Source: GCA-002722245 sp038154685 | GTDB lineage: Bacteria > Bacteroidota > Bacteroidia > Flavobacteriales_C > GCA-002722245 | Assembly (NCBI GenBank): GCA_038154685.1 | Contig: JAYPYW010000118.1 | Span: 1-5,187, forward strand | Direction: 5' to 3' | DNA: 5,187 bases | Part shown: positions 1 to 5,187 of the stretch, piece after piece | Numbering within the stretch: position 1 is the first letter of the stretch | Layout of the letters: each line of letters begins with the position of its first letter | The notes under the pieces: model-generated | Database searches by the model: none | What the model was told of the DNA's origin: nothing | What the model saw: only the letters and a program-made list of their open reading frames with translations | Translations under genes and position numbers: made by a program

Positions 1-552
1 CAAGCACGTGTTGTGAAGTTATATAAGCTAAGAAGGAAACAACTATTTGAGGTAGAGCCTAATGATGGGCACCGAGCTTTGGTTGAATTGGAGCAGAAAT
101 ATGAAGTTAATATTGTGACTCAGAATGTAGACGATTTGCACGAAAGAGCTGGATCTTCAAATATTTTGCATTTACATGGAGAGTTAAAAAAGGTGAGATC
201 AACTTTGGACCCAAGATTAATTTATGAAATGGATTCTTGGGAATTGAAAAAGGGCGATACCTGCGAGAAAGATAGTCAGTTGCGCCCTCATATTGTTTGG
301 TTTGGAGAGAATGTTCCTAATATTATACCAGCTATTGATATAGTAAAGGGGGCCGATATTTTAATCATAGTTGGAACATCATTAAACGTTTATCCTGCTG
401 CAGGATTAAGTCATGAAGCCAAACCAGGAACCCCAATATATCTAGTGGACCCAGCGGATGTGAACACTAATGGTTTGAATAATTTAACCCACATAAAAGC
501 TGGGGCAGGAGAAGGATTGACTAAATTGGCAAAAGATCTATTAGCCGAATGA
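1..552 (+). CDS. cobB: Sirtuin (Sir2/CobB family) NAD-dependent protein deacylase, 5' end missing
   Basis: This protein removes acyl groups from lysines in cytoplasmic proteins, consuming NAD and releasing nicotinamide and O-acyl-ADP-ribose. The frame is open from base 1. The GTG at base 13 lies inside the conserved fold, so the real start, with the first Rossmann segment (GAGxSxxSGIxxFR), lies upstream of the window. About 183 residues are visible. Counting from base 1, the NAD-binding motif TQNVDDLHERAG starts at residue 40, the catalytic His is residue 59 (HLHGE), RPHIVWFGE starts near residue 95, and GTSLNVYPAAG starts at residue 125. A YxxR pair (Tyr8, Arg11) matches the residues that recognise succinyl-lysine in class III sirtuins such as E. 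coli CobB, so desuccinylase or demalonylase activity is plausible. The four zinc-binding cysteines are mostly absent: only Cys88 is present. I recall the same loss in other Bacteroidota sirtuins. The stop overlaps the asparaginase start as ATGA, which suggests one mRNA and coupled translation. Family assignment is near certain; substrate preference is inferred. Confidence 0.95.
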   Translation, partial: QARVVKLYKLRRKQLFEVEPNDGHRALVELEQKYEVNIVTQNVDDLHERAGSSNILHLHGELKKVRSTLDPRLIYEMDSWELKKGDTCEKDSQLRPHIVWFGENVPNIIPAIDIVKGADILIIVGTSLNVYPAAGLSHEAKPGTPIYLVDPADVNTNGLNNLTHIKAGAGEGLTKLAKDLLAE

Positions 553-1535
553 AGAAAATTAAAGTAATCTATACTGGAGGAACTATTGGAATGATAAAAT
601 CCGATGAGGGAGTTTATGTTCCTTTTTCGGTAGATAATTTATTGAGTTTTGTTCCAGAGGCAAATCAACAGGGGGTTGAACTCATAATTGATGCTTTTGC
701 AGAGCCATTAGATTCAGCTTTTGTTGGTCCGTCTGAATGGAATGAGATTGCATCCCGAATTTTTGAAGATTACAATGAGTTTGATGGTTTTGTGATTTTA
801 CATGGTACCGATACTATGGCTTATACCTCATCTGCTTTGAGTTTCATGTTAAAGGGAATTGATAAACCAGTTATTCTTACTGGCTCTCAAATTCCAATTT
901 GTGAAGAAGGGACGGACGGTATTGGCAATTTTATTAATTCAATCAAGATAGCTAAAGAAGGTTTAGTAAATGAAGTTGCAATATGGTTTGATAAAACTTT
1001 ATTTAGAGGAGCAAATGTTAGCAAAATATATGCTGCTGATTTTGAGGGTTTTGCAAGTTTGAATCATCCTGTTTTGGCCACTTTGGGGAATGACTTGAAG
1101 TACAATAAAGATGTTGGTTTTTTAGACAAGAAGGAGCTTGTTTTTAAAAAATGCAAAGAGGTTTCTATTAAAGTTTTAGATCTTTCTCCAGGTGTAAGTA
1201 TAGAAGCAGAAGCTGAGCAAATAAGAAATCATAGCTACGCTGGAATTGTATTAAAAACATTTGGAACAGGTACAACTAGAATGCAGGAAGGGGATGCTTT
1301 GTTTGAAGTTATTTCCTGCCAAAATATTCCTGTAATTGCTATTTCAGAATGTTTAAAAGGAGGAGTTGAGATTGGTAAATACGAGGCAGGGTCGGTTTTG
1401 AGTAAACTCGAAGTAATTTCGGGAGAAAAGATGACGAAAGAAGCGGCTCTAACCAAACTAATTATTGGATGCTCGAACTTTGAAGGGACAGAATTAGTAG
1501 ATTTCCTTGAAGAAAACCAAGTTGGGGAATTTTAA
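549..1535 (+). CDS. ansA: Type I (cytoplasmic) L-asparaginase
   Basis: This enzyme hydrolyses L-asparagine to L-aspartate and ammonia. Its 328 residues are close to the 338 of E. coli AnsA. There is no signal peptide, so it should act in the cytoplasm, unlike the secreted type II enzyme. The nucleophile motif TGGTIG is at residues 9-14 (Thr12), DS at 55-56 matches the substrate-binding loop, HGTDTM is at 85-90 (second catalytic Thr87 with Asp88), TGSQIP is at 111-116, and Lys159 sits in the RGANVSK segment where the family places its catalytic lysine. The C-terminal half has the expected FGTGTT and KGGVEIGKYEAGSVL segments, followed by MTKEAALTKL, as in type I enzymes. The ATG overlaps the sirtuin stop by four bases and no Shine-Dalgarno sequence precedes it, so translation probably depends on coupling to the upstream gene. 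The 3' end overlaps the convergent regulator gene through TTAA. All catalytic residues are present, so an active enzyme is expected. Confidence 0.96.
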   Translation: MKKIKVIYTGGTIGMIKSDEGVYVPFSVDNLLSFVPEANQQGVELIIDAFAEPLDSAFVGPSEWNEIASRIFEDYNEFDGFVILHGTDTMAYTSSALSFMLKGIDKPVILTGSQIPICEEGTDGIGNFINSIKIAKEGLVNEVAIWFDKTLFRGANVSKIYAADFEGFASLNHPVLATLGNDLKYNKDVGFLDKKELVFKKCKEVSIKVLDLSPGVSIEAEAEQIRNHSYAGIVLKTFGTGTTRMQEGDALFEVISCQNIPVIAISECLKGGVEIGKYEAGSVLSKLEVISGEKMTKEAALTKLIIGCSNFEGTELVDFLEENQVGEF

Positions 1536-2287
1536 AGCTTTTCTAGTAAATCGAATAATTGATTTTTCTTACGTTTAGCCAATGGAATATTGGTTCCATC
1601 CTTTAAAATGATATAACCACCATCTTGTTTTTCGTAGATCTCAAAAAAATCTAGATTAATCAGATGTGATTGATGAGCTCTGAAGAAATTTCGATCTTCT
1701 AACAAGTCGCTGTATTCTTTTAAAGCTTTAGAAACAAGGAGTTTTTTTCCATCCTTTAAGTAAACACTAGTGTAATTACTTTCACTTTCTAGTCTGATTA
1801 TATCCTGTAGATCAACCGCTCTAATTTGCTCAGATGTTTTAAATAACAGCTTTTTTGGTTGATCATTTTTCTGCGTCATCATTTCCATTAAAGATTTTAA
1901 CTGGTTTTCAGCATCATTCTCTTGGATTTGTTTTTTCGCACGGTCTATAGAAACCTCTAATTCTTCCTGATCAATTGGTTTCAGTAGGTAATCAATTGCG
2001 TTATATTTAAATGCCTTTATCGCGTATTCGTTGTAAGCGGTAACAAAAATCAGCTTGAATTGTGGATTTTCGAAACGCTCAATCAAGTCAAAACCAGTAG
2101 CGTTTTTTCCTAACTGAATGTCGCAAAAAACAATGTTTGGATTAACGTTTCTTATTAATTCTTCGCCTGCATTAATATCATGTGCCATTCCTTTAAAGGC
2201 AATGTTTTCATTAAAGCTTAGTAAAGTTTCCAGTGATTTTGCTACGGGAATTTCATCCTCGATTATAACAGCAGAAATTTTGGTCAT
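1532..2287 (-). CDS. LytTR-family response regulator (receiver domain plus LytTR DNA-binding domain)
   Basis: This 251-residue two-component transcription regulator is of the LytR/AgrA type. The receiver domain covers about residues 1-120. It has the acidic pair Glu10-Asp11, the phosphoacceptor Asp56 (VFCDIQLG), the switch Thr83 (FVTA) and Lys103 in LLKP, so it should be phosphorylatable. A short polar, probably helical linker (about 121-145) leads to a LytTR domain (about 146-249) with the signature FFRAHQSHLIN at 201-211 and the closing segment IPLAKRKK. LytTR domains bind DNA through beta-strand loops rather than a helix-turn-helix. Such genes usually lie beside a LytS or His_kinase-type sensor. 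Here the flanking genes are asparaginase (convergent) and an alkyltransferase-like protein 40 bases upstream on the same strand, so the partner kinase is not adjacent. I see no good promoter in that 40-base gap, which suggests cotranscription with the upstream gene. Target genes cannot be told from the sequence. Confidence 0.95.
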   Translation of the reverse strand: MTKISAVIIEDEIPVAKSLETLLSFNENIAFKGMAHDINAGEELIRNVNPNIVFCDIQLGKNATGFDLIERFENPQFKLIFVTAYNEYAIKAFKYNAIDYLLKPIDQEELEVSIDRAKKQIQENDAENQLKSLMEMMTQKNDQPKKLLFKTSEQIRAVDLQDIIRLESESNYTSVYLKDGKKLLVSKALKEYSDLLEDRNFFRAHQSHLINLDFFEIYEKQDGGYIILKDGTNIPLAKRKKNQLFDLLEKL

Positions 2288-2327
2288 TCAAGTTGGTTGA
2301 GCCGCTAAGATAAGGTAAAACACCTAT

Positions 2328-2678
2328 TTAAAGCAACTCAATAGGGTTCCAAAAATGATTTTTGAAGTCAATTATTTGATCATCCTTGATTTGAATTCCT
2401 TCAGCAACTAATTTTTCTTCCATCTCGTTTGGATTGGAAAAATGATTTTTCCCGGTTAGCTGACCATTTCTGTTCACAACTCGATGAGCAGGAATAGGTG
2501 GGTTTAGTCCATGGGATGAATTCATCGCGTATCCAACAACTCTACTACTTCTTGCTGCACCTAAAAACTTGGCAATTGCACCATATGAAGTTACTTTTCC
2601 TTTTGGAATTTGGGCAACAACCTGATAAACTTGATTGAAAAAATCAGATTTTGTGTCGTCGTAAAAGTCTTTGGGCAT
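2328..2678 (-). CDS. Alkyltransferase-like protein (MGMT/Ogt family lacking the reactive Cys)
   Basis: This 116-residue protein corresponds to the DNA-binding domain of O6-methylguanine-DNA methyltransferase, without the N-terminal domain of full-length Ogt or Ada. The fold is recognisable from GKVTSYGAIA (27-36, with Tyr32 at the position that helps flip the damaged base), the arginine-finger region SSRVVGYAM (44-52, Arg46) and NRNGQLTG (69-76). The active-site motif PCHRV reads PAHRV (Pro63, Ala64, His65, Arg66), so the alkyl-accepting Cys is Ala. It cannot repair by direct alkyl transfer. Known alkyltransferase-like proteins bind O6-alkylguanine and pass the lesion to nucleotide excision repair; Thermus TTHA1564 also has Ala here, whereas E. 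coli YbaZ and yeast Atl1 have Trp. The likely role is therefore damage recognition on DNA. The start ATG gives the family's usual N-terminus. It lies 67 bases after pth on the same strand, so it may be read from the prs operon or from its own weak promoter. Confidence 0.93.
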   Translation of the reverse strand: MPKDFYDDTKSDFFNQVYQVVAQIPKGKVTSYGAIAKFLGAARSSRVVGYAMNSSHGLNPPIPAHRVVNRNGQLTGKNHFSNPNEMEEKLVAEGIQIKDDQIIDFKNHFWNPIELL

Positions 2679-2745
2679 TTATTTCAGGTTTCAGACAAGT
2701 TTATGAAACTTCATGAGAGCTCTGAGAGAAAAAATAAAAGCTAAA
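2679..2745 (-). other. Spacer between pth and the alkyltransferase-like gene, with small inverted repeats
   Basis: This 67-base spacer contains AAGTTT-ATG-AAACTT (2697-2711), which could form a six-bp stem with a three-base loop, and the palindrome AGAGCTCT (2716-2723). On the minus strand no T-run follows either one, so neither looks like a standard terminator for pth. One minus-strand octamer (2696-2703, TAAACTTG) is a single mismatch from TAnnTTTG, but no TTG box is found at the right spacing. An independent promoter is possible but not shown. Confidence 0.35.
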
Positions 2746-3309
2746 TTACTTCCCATTGAACTCACTCATAACCCTCTGGATAGGGTTTACCGCGAAAGAT
2801 TTAATAAGATCAGTAACGATTTTAATACGCTCGCCAAGCGTTTCTTTCTCTTCGGATGTCCATTCACCTAGCACATAATCCACTTGTTTTCCTTTAGAAA
2901 ATTCAGCGGCAATTCCAAACCTAACCCTAGCGTAATTAGGATTTCCAAGTAGTTCTTGAATATTTTTCAACCCATTGTGACCACCATCACTACCTTTCCC
3001 TCTCAGTCTGATTTTACCAAAAGGTAACGCCAATTCATCGGTGATGATAAGTACTCGATCTTGAGGGATTTTTTCCTGTTGCATCCAATATCTCACTGCC
3101 TTACCCGAAAGATTCATGTAAGTTGAAGGCTTTAAACACACTAAAGTCCTTCCTCGGTGTTTTAATTCAGCAACATCTCCTAAACGATCCGTCTTAAAAG
3201 AAGAATTGGACGCATCAATCAATGCGTCCAATACTTTAAAGCCAATATTATGGCGTGTTTCCTTATATTCAGATCCAATGTTACCTAATCCTACGATTAA
3301 GTATTTCAT
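2746..3309 (-). CDS. pth: Peptidyl-tRNA hydrolase
   Basis: Pth cleaves the ester bond of peptidyl-tRNAs that drop off the ribosome, recycling tRNA in the cytoplasm; it is essential in many bacteria. The 187-residue length is normal for the bacterial Pth family. The N-terminus reads MKYLIVGLGNIG with Asn10, followed by the catalytic His20 in TRHNIGF. Substrate-binding Asn66 lies in KPSTYMNLSG (60-69), the catalytic Asp91 in the ITDELALPFGKIRLR region, and Asn112 in GSDGGHNGLK (107-116). All the active-site residues expected from E. coli Pth are present. The gene starts 11 bases after the rplY stop with no clear Shine-Dalgarno sequence, so it is almost certainly cotranscribed with rplY and prs. 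The rplY-pth pairing is common in bacteria and joins two translation functions. Confidence 0.98.
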   Translation of the reverse strand: MKYLIVGLGNIGSEYKETRHNIGFKVLDALIDASNSSFKTDRLGDVAELKHRGRTLVCLKPSTYMNLSGKAVRYWMQQEKIPQDRVLIITDELALPFGKIRLRGKGSDGGHNGLKNIQELLGNPNYARVRFGIAAEFSKGKQVDYVLGEWTSEEKETLGERIKIVTDLIKSFAVNPIQRVMSEFNGK

Positions 3310-3320
3310 GGAGAATAATC

Positions 3321-3899
3321 TTATTCAGCAGCTTCAGCAGCAGACATTCTAGCCGCACGAGTAACTTGAACTCTAGCAACTACTGCACCTGGAGCATTTA
3401 AAATTTCATATCCTTCAGCAGCAGGCATATCCTTAATTTGAACAGACTGACCTAACTCTAAAGCTTCAACGTTTACAACGATAGTTTCAGGAATTGCATC
3501 AGCAGCACCTTTAACTTTTAATTTTCTTAAAATCGTTTGTAAAGCACCCCCTGCAACTACACCTGGAGCTAAACCTTCAGTTTCAACTGGGATGTTAACA
3601 ACAACTGGCTTATCAGCAGGAGCTAATAAGAAATCAGCGTGAGTTAAAGCATCAGTTACTGGGTTGAACTGAGTATCTTGTAATACAGCGTTGTACTTCT
3701 CTCCAGCTACTTCAATTTCTGAAATGTAAGCGTAAGGAGTGAATAATAATTTTTTGAATGCTGTTTCAGGAGCAGAGAAATGAACTGGTGTTTCTCCTCC
3801 GTATAATACGCAAGGAACGTTTCCTTTTGCTCTTGCTTCAGCAGCGTATTTTTTTCCTAAGTTTTCTCTTGCCTCTCCTTTAATTTGAACAGTTTTCAT
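3321..3899 (-). CDS. rplY: 50S ribosomal protein L25, CTC (two-domain) form
   Basis: L25 binds 5S rRNA in the large ribosomal subunit. At 192 residues this is the long, two-domain form related to the general stress protein Ctc, not the short form of about 94 residues found in E. coli. The N-terminal L25 domain (about 1-92) shows VPCVLYGG (28-35), the FKKLLFTPYA region (48-57) and the conserved LQDTQFNPVTDALTHADF segment (73-90). The C-terminal beta domain (about 97-180) has IPVETEGLAPGVVAGGALQ starting at residue 103 and the LGQSVQIKDMP segment (149-159). The tail is rich in Ala and Glu (AARMSAAEAAE) and probably disordered. The codons look more restricted than in the left-hand genes, as expected for a highly expressed ribosomal protein. 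It lies 18 bases after prs and 11 before pth, as the middle gene of the operon. The identification is secure. Confidence 0.98.
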   Translation of the reverse strand: MKTVQIKGEARENLGKKYAAEARAKGNVPCVLYGGETPVHFSAPETAFKKLLFTPYAYISEIEVAGEKYNAVLQDTQFNPVTDALTHADFLLAPADKPVVVNIPVETEGLAPGVVAGGALQTILRKLKVKGAADAIPETIVVNVEALELGQSVQIKDMPAAEGYEILNAPGAVVARVQVTRAARMSAAEAAE

Positions 3900-3917
3900 G
3901 ACTTAAAATTTAAACTT

Positions 3918-4859
3918 TTATGCAATAAAATGTTTGCTAATCGATTGTTGACTTAATAAGTTCTCAATTACAGTTGCGAATAAATCAGCAACAGTTAGAA
4001 CTTTTATTTTTGGGTTGTCTTGTGCTAAAGGAATAGTATCAGTTACTACTAATTCAGCTAAAACAGAATTTGCGATTCTTTCGTGAGCAGGACCAGATAA
4101 AACTGGGTGCGTACAACAAGCTCTTACACTTTTTGCACCATGCTCCATCATCATTTGAGCAGCTTTAGTTAAAGTTCCAGCAGTATCGATCATATCATCT
4201 ACAATCACAACATCTTTTCCTTCAACATTTCCGATTACCGTCATAGACGCAACCTCGTTTGCCTTTTCTCTTTGCTTGTAACAAATAGCTAAATCTACAT
4301 CTAAGTATTTAGCATATGCGTTTGCTCTTTTTGTACCTCCTGTATCAGGAGCAGCCATTACGATATCTAATTTCTCATCGTTCTTTAAAGATTCGATGTA
4401 TGGTAAGAAAATCGTACTAGCAAATAAATGGTCAACAGGAACTTCGAAGAAACCTTGAATTTGATCAGCATGTAGATCCATTGTAATTACCCTAGTAACA
4501 CCGGCAGCCGATAAAAGATTTGCAACTAATTTAGCTCCAATTGAAACTCTTGGTCTGTCTTTTCTATCCTGGCGAGCGAAACCGTAGTAAGGAAGAACAG
4601 CAATAATATTTGCGGCACTTGCTCTTTTGGCAGCATCAACCATTTGTAAAACTTCAAATAAGTTTTCGGTAGGTGGCATTGTACTCTGAACGATAAATAC
4701 GTCCTGACCACGAACCGACTCCTCGAAAGAAGGTTGGAATTCACCATCACTAAATCTGAAAATCTCAACATTTCCAGTAGTTGTACCCAACTTCTCAGCA
4801 ACAGAGTTTGCTAAGTCTTTAGTAGCTGAGCCAGCGAATATTTTAAACTTATTTGACAT
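3918..4859 (-). CDS. prs: Ribose-phosphate pyrophosphokinase (PRPP synthase)
   Basis: Prs transfers pyrophosphate from ATP to ribose 5-phosphate, making PRPP for purine, pyrimidine, histidine, tryptophan and NAD synthesis in the cytoplasm. The 313 residues match the class I enzymes. Visible motifs are FSDGE (36-40), the ATP-binding segment FARQDRKDRP (94-103), TMDLHADQIQGFF (126-138) with the metal and ATP-binding His130, the flexible catalytic loop with Lys195 and Arg197 in YKQREKAN, and the PRPP loop VVIVDDMIDTAGT (217-229) with Asp221-Asp222. All residues needed for activity are present. It is the first gene of the minus-strand operon prs-rplY-pth and has a good Bacteroidota promoter starting about 45 bases upstream. 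No Shine-Dalgarno sequence precedes the ATG; the leader is A/T-rich, as is common in this phylum. The N-terminus MSNKFKIFAGSA fits the family, so the start is well supported. Confidence 0.98.
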   Translation of the reverse strand: MSNKFKIFAGSATKDLANSVAEKLGTTTGNVEIFRFSDGEFQPSFEESVRGQDVFIVQSTMPPTENLFEVLQMVDAAKRASAANIIAVLPYYGFARQDRKDRPRVSIGAKLVANLLSAAGVTRVITMDLHADQIQGFFEVPVDHLFASTIFLPYIESLKNDEKLDIVMAAPDTGGTKRANAYAKYLDVDLAICYKQREKANEVASMTVIGNVEGKDVVIVDDMIDTAGTLTKAAQMMMEHGAKSVRACCTHPVLSGPAHERIANSVLAELVVTDTIPLAQDNPKIKVLTVADLFATVIENLLSQQSISKHFIA

Positions 4860-4883
4860 AATTACTTAGTATTCAAAAACAAA

Positions 4884-4899
4884 AGCCCCAAAAAGGGCT
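4884..4899 (-). promoter_or_regulatory. Hairpin in the prs leader, followed by a T-rich tract
   Basis: Read on the minus strand, AGCCC and GGGCT form a five-bp GC-rich stem around a six-base loop (TTTTTG), followed at once by TTTTGTTTTTG. The shape resembles a small intrinsic terminator. It lies 24 bases before the prs ATG and only two bases after the -7 box, so it falls at the very start of the transcript, and the exact start site decides whether the whole stem is in the RNA. It could protect the 5' end, affect early elongation, or be chance. No gene on this strand lies upstream in the window for it to terminate. Confidence 0.5.
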
Positions 4900-4901
4900 G
4901 G

Positions 4902-4933
4902 CAAAGGTACATAATTAATTTTGATTAATCCAA
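4902..4933 (-). promoter_or_regulatory. Promoter of the prs-rplY-pth operon (Bacteroidota type)
   Basis: On the minus strand TTG (4933-4931) is followed after 21 bases by TACCTTTG (4909-4902). This is a full match to the TAnnTTTG -7 element of the Bacteroidota primary sigma factor, with its -33 TTG box at an accepted spacing. Transcription should start near 4894-4899, giving a leader of roughly 35-40 bases before the prs ATG. The prediction rests on consensus match and position; no start site has been measured. Confidence 0.75.
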
Positions 4934-5017
4934 TGGTAAATGTTAATAACTAGAGAATATTTTTTGCTGGTTCAGTTTTAGTTAAATCAACTAGTTAGGC
5001 ACTCCCTTTAAAATTCA

Positions 5018-5047
5018 TTGAAAAGAGGAAAAATATGTTTAGATTTG
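5018..5047 (+). promoter_or_regulatory. Promoter of tRNA-Leu(CAA) (Bacteroidota type)
   Basis: TTG (5018-5020) is followed after 19 bases by TAGATTTG (5040-5047), a full match to the Bacteroidota -7 element TAnnTTTG. The box ends 17 bases before the first base of the mature tRNA, so the 5' leader removed by RNase P would be only about ten bases. It points away from the prs promoter, and about 84 bases lie between the two -33 boxes. Confidence 0.75.
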
Positions 5048-5064
5048 TGATCCCAATTCAAATT

Positions 5065-5146
5065 GCTCGAGTGGCGGAATTGGTAGACGCGCTGGATTCA
5101 AAATCCAGTTCCTTCGGGAGTGCGGGTTCGATTCCCGCCTCGAGTA
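5065..5146 (+). tRNA. tRNA-Leu, anticodon CAA
   Basis: This 82-base class II tRNA reads the leucine codon UUG. The acceptor stem pairs GCTCGAG (5065-5071) with CTCGAGT (5139-5145), with a G-U pair at the first position and A5146 as discriminator base. The D-arm carries the usual TGGCGGAATTGGTAGACGC. The anticodon stem CTGGA/TCCAG closes the loop TTCAAAA, with anticodon CAA at 5099-5101. A long variable arm, typical of tRNA-Leu, forms TCC-TTCG-GGA (5110-5119), a stable UUCG-type loop. The T-arm is GCGGG-TTCGATT-CCCGC (5122-5138). The CCA end is not encoded and must be added by CCA-adding enzyme. It is flanked by its own promoter and a terminator-like hairpin, so it is probably a single-gene unit. 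Confidence 0.98.
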
Positions 5147-5148
5147 CT

Positions 5149-5187
5149 AAACGGGAATAATCTGAATTTTCAGTTTTATTCCCGTTT
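5149..5187 (+). terminator. Probable intrinsic terminator after tRNA-Leu
   Basis: AAACGGGAATAA (5149-5160) and TTATTCCCGTTT (5176-5187) are perfect 12-bp inverted repeats. The 15 bases between them contain a second, nested inverted repeat (CTGAA 5162-5166, TTCAG 5169-5173), so the RNA would fold into one long stem with a small internal loop. It begins two bases after the tRNA and ends in TTT at the window edge, so any longer T-run lies outside. The A and T flanks are symmetrical, so it could also stop transcription coming from the right. Confidence 0.8.

Noticed and set aside
13..15. GTG at base 13 as the true start of the sirtuin
   Set aside because: The frame is open to base 1, residues before it still fit the family, and starting here would remove the N-terminal NAD-binding segment. 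The gene is cut by the window edge.
1235..1456. Open reading frame of 73 codons on the minus strand inside the asparaginase gene
   Set aside because: It lies wholly antisense to a well-conserved gene, shows no recognisable motif and has no promoter or start signal of its own.
1530..1545. AAAGCTTT palindrome at the convergent junction as a bidirectional terminator
   Set aside because: It has no loop and no longer stem can be formed around it, so it does not look like an intrinsic terminator.
2118..2300. Open reading frame of 60 codons on the plus strand opposite the response regulator start
   Set aside because: It overlaps the conserved receiver domain in antisense and its translation resembles no family I know.
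2351..2452. Thirteen-base sequence AAAAATGATTTTT occurring twice (2351-2363 and 2438-2450), the second within a perfect eight-bp inverted repeat
   Set aside because: Both copies encode the peptide KNHF within the alkyltransferase-like protein, and A/T-rich palindromes of this size are expected by chance in low-GC DNA.
4526..4801. Open reading frame of 91 codons on the minus strand inside prs
   Set aside because: It is an out-of-frame reading of the PRPP synthase gene, which is intact and clearly the real product.
1..5187. Defence system, mobile element, CRISPR array or biosynthetic cluster
   Set aside because: Every gene belongs to a familiar housekeeping or regulatory family, and no direct-repeat array, transposase, integrase or nuclease gene is present.

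Overview
The window looks like chromosomal DNA from a Bacteroidota bacterium, most likely a member of Flavobacteriales; the exact family cannot be fixed from this sequence. The evidence is low GC, no clear Shine-Dalgarno sequences at the starts examined, two promoters matching the Bacteroidota pattern TTG-N19-21-TAnnTTTG, a tRNA gene with no encoded CCA end, and the gene order prs-rplY-pth. All coding regions are intact apart from the first gene, which is cut by the window edge. I see no insertion sequence, CRISPR array, phage gene or toxin-antitoxin pair.

Left part (1-1535, plus strand): the 3' part of a sirtuin-type NAD-dependent protein deacylase overlaps by an ATGA junction with a complete cytoplasmic type I L-asparaginase. 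The sirtuin keeps its catalytic core but lacks most of the zinc-binding cysteines.

Middle and right (1532-4859, minus strand, transcribed right to left): prs (PRPP synthase), rplY (ribosomal protein L25, CTC type) and pth (peptidyl-tRNA hydrolase) are separated by 18 and 11 bases and form a housekeeping unit for nucleotide precursors and translation. After a 67-base spacer comes an alkyltransferase-like DNA-damage-binding protein with Ala in place of the reactive Cys. After 40 more bases comes a LytTR-type response regulator with no kinase next to it. The last minus-strand gene and the asparaginase gene meet tail to tail, and their stop codons share the palindrome TTAA.

Right end (4860-5187): a 205-base divergent intergenic region carries a good promoter for prs, with a GC-rich hairpin just downstream, and a good promoter for tRNA-Leu(CAA) on the plus strand. 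The tRNA gene is followed by a perfect 12-bp inverted repeat that ends at the window edge and is probably its terminator.

Most of this is a well-conserved housekeeping region. I found no clearly new system. The points most worth a second look are the zinc-site-deficient sirtuin coupled to asparaginase, the hairpin at the start of the prs transcript, the Cys-to-Ala alkyltransferase-like protein beside an orphan response regulator, and the fully interlocked convergent stop codons.
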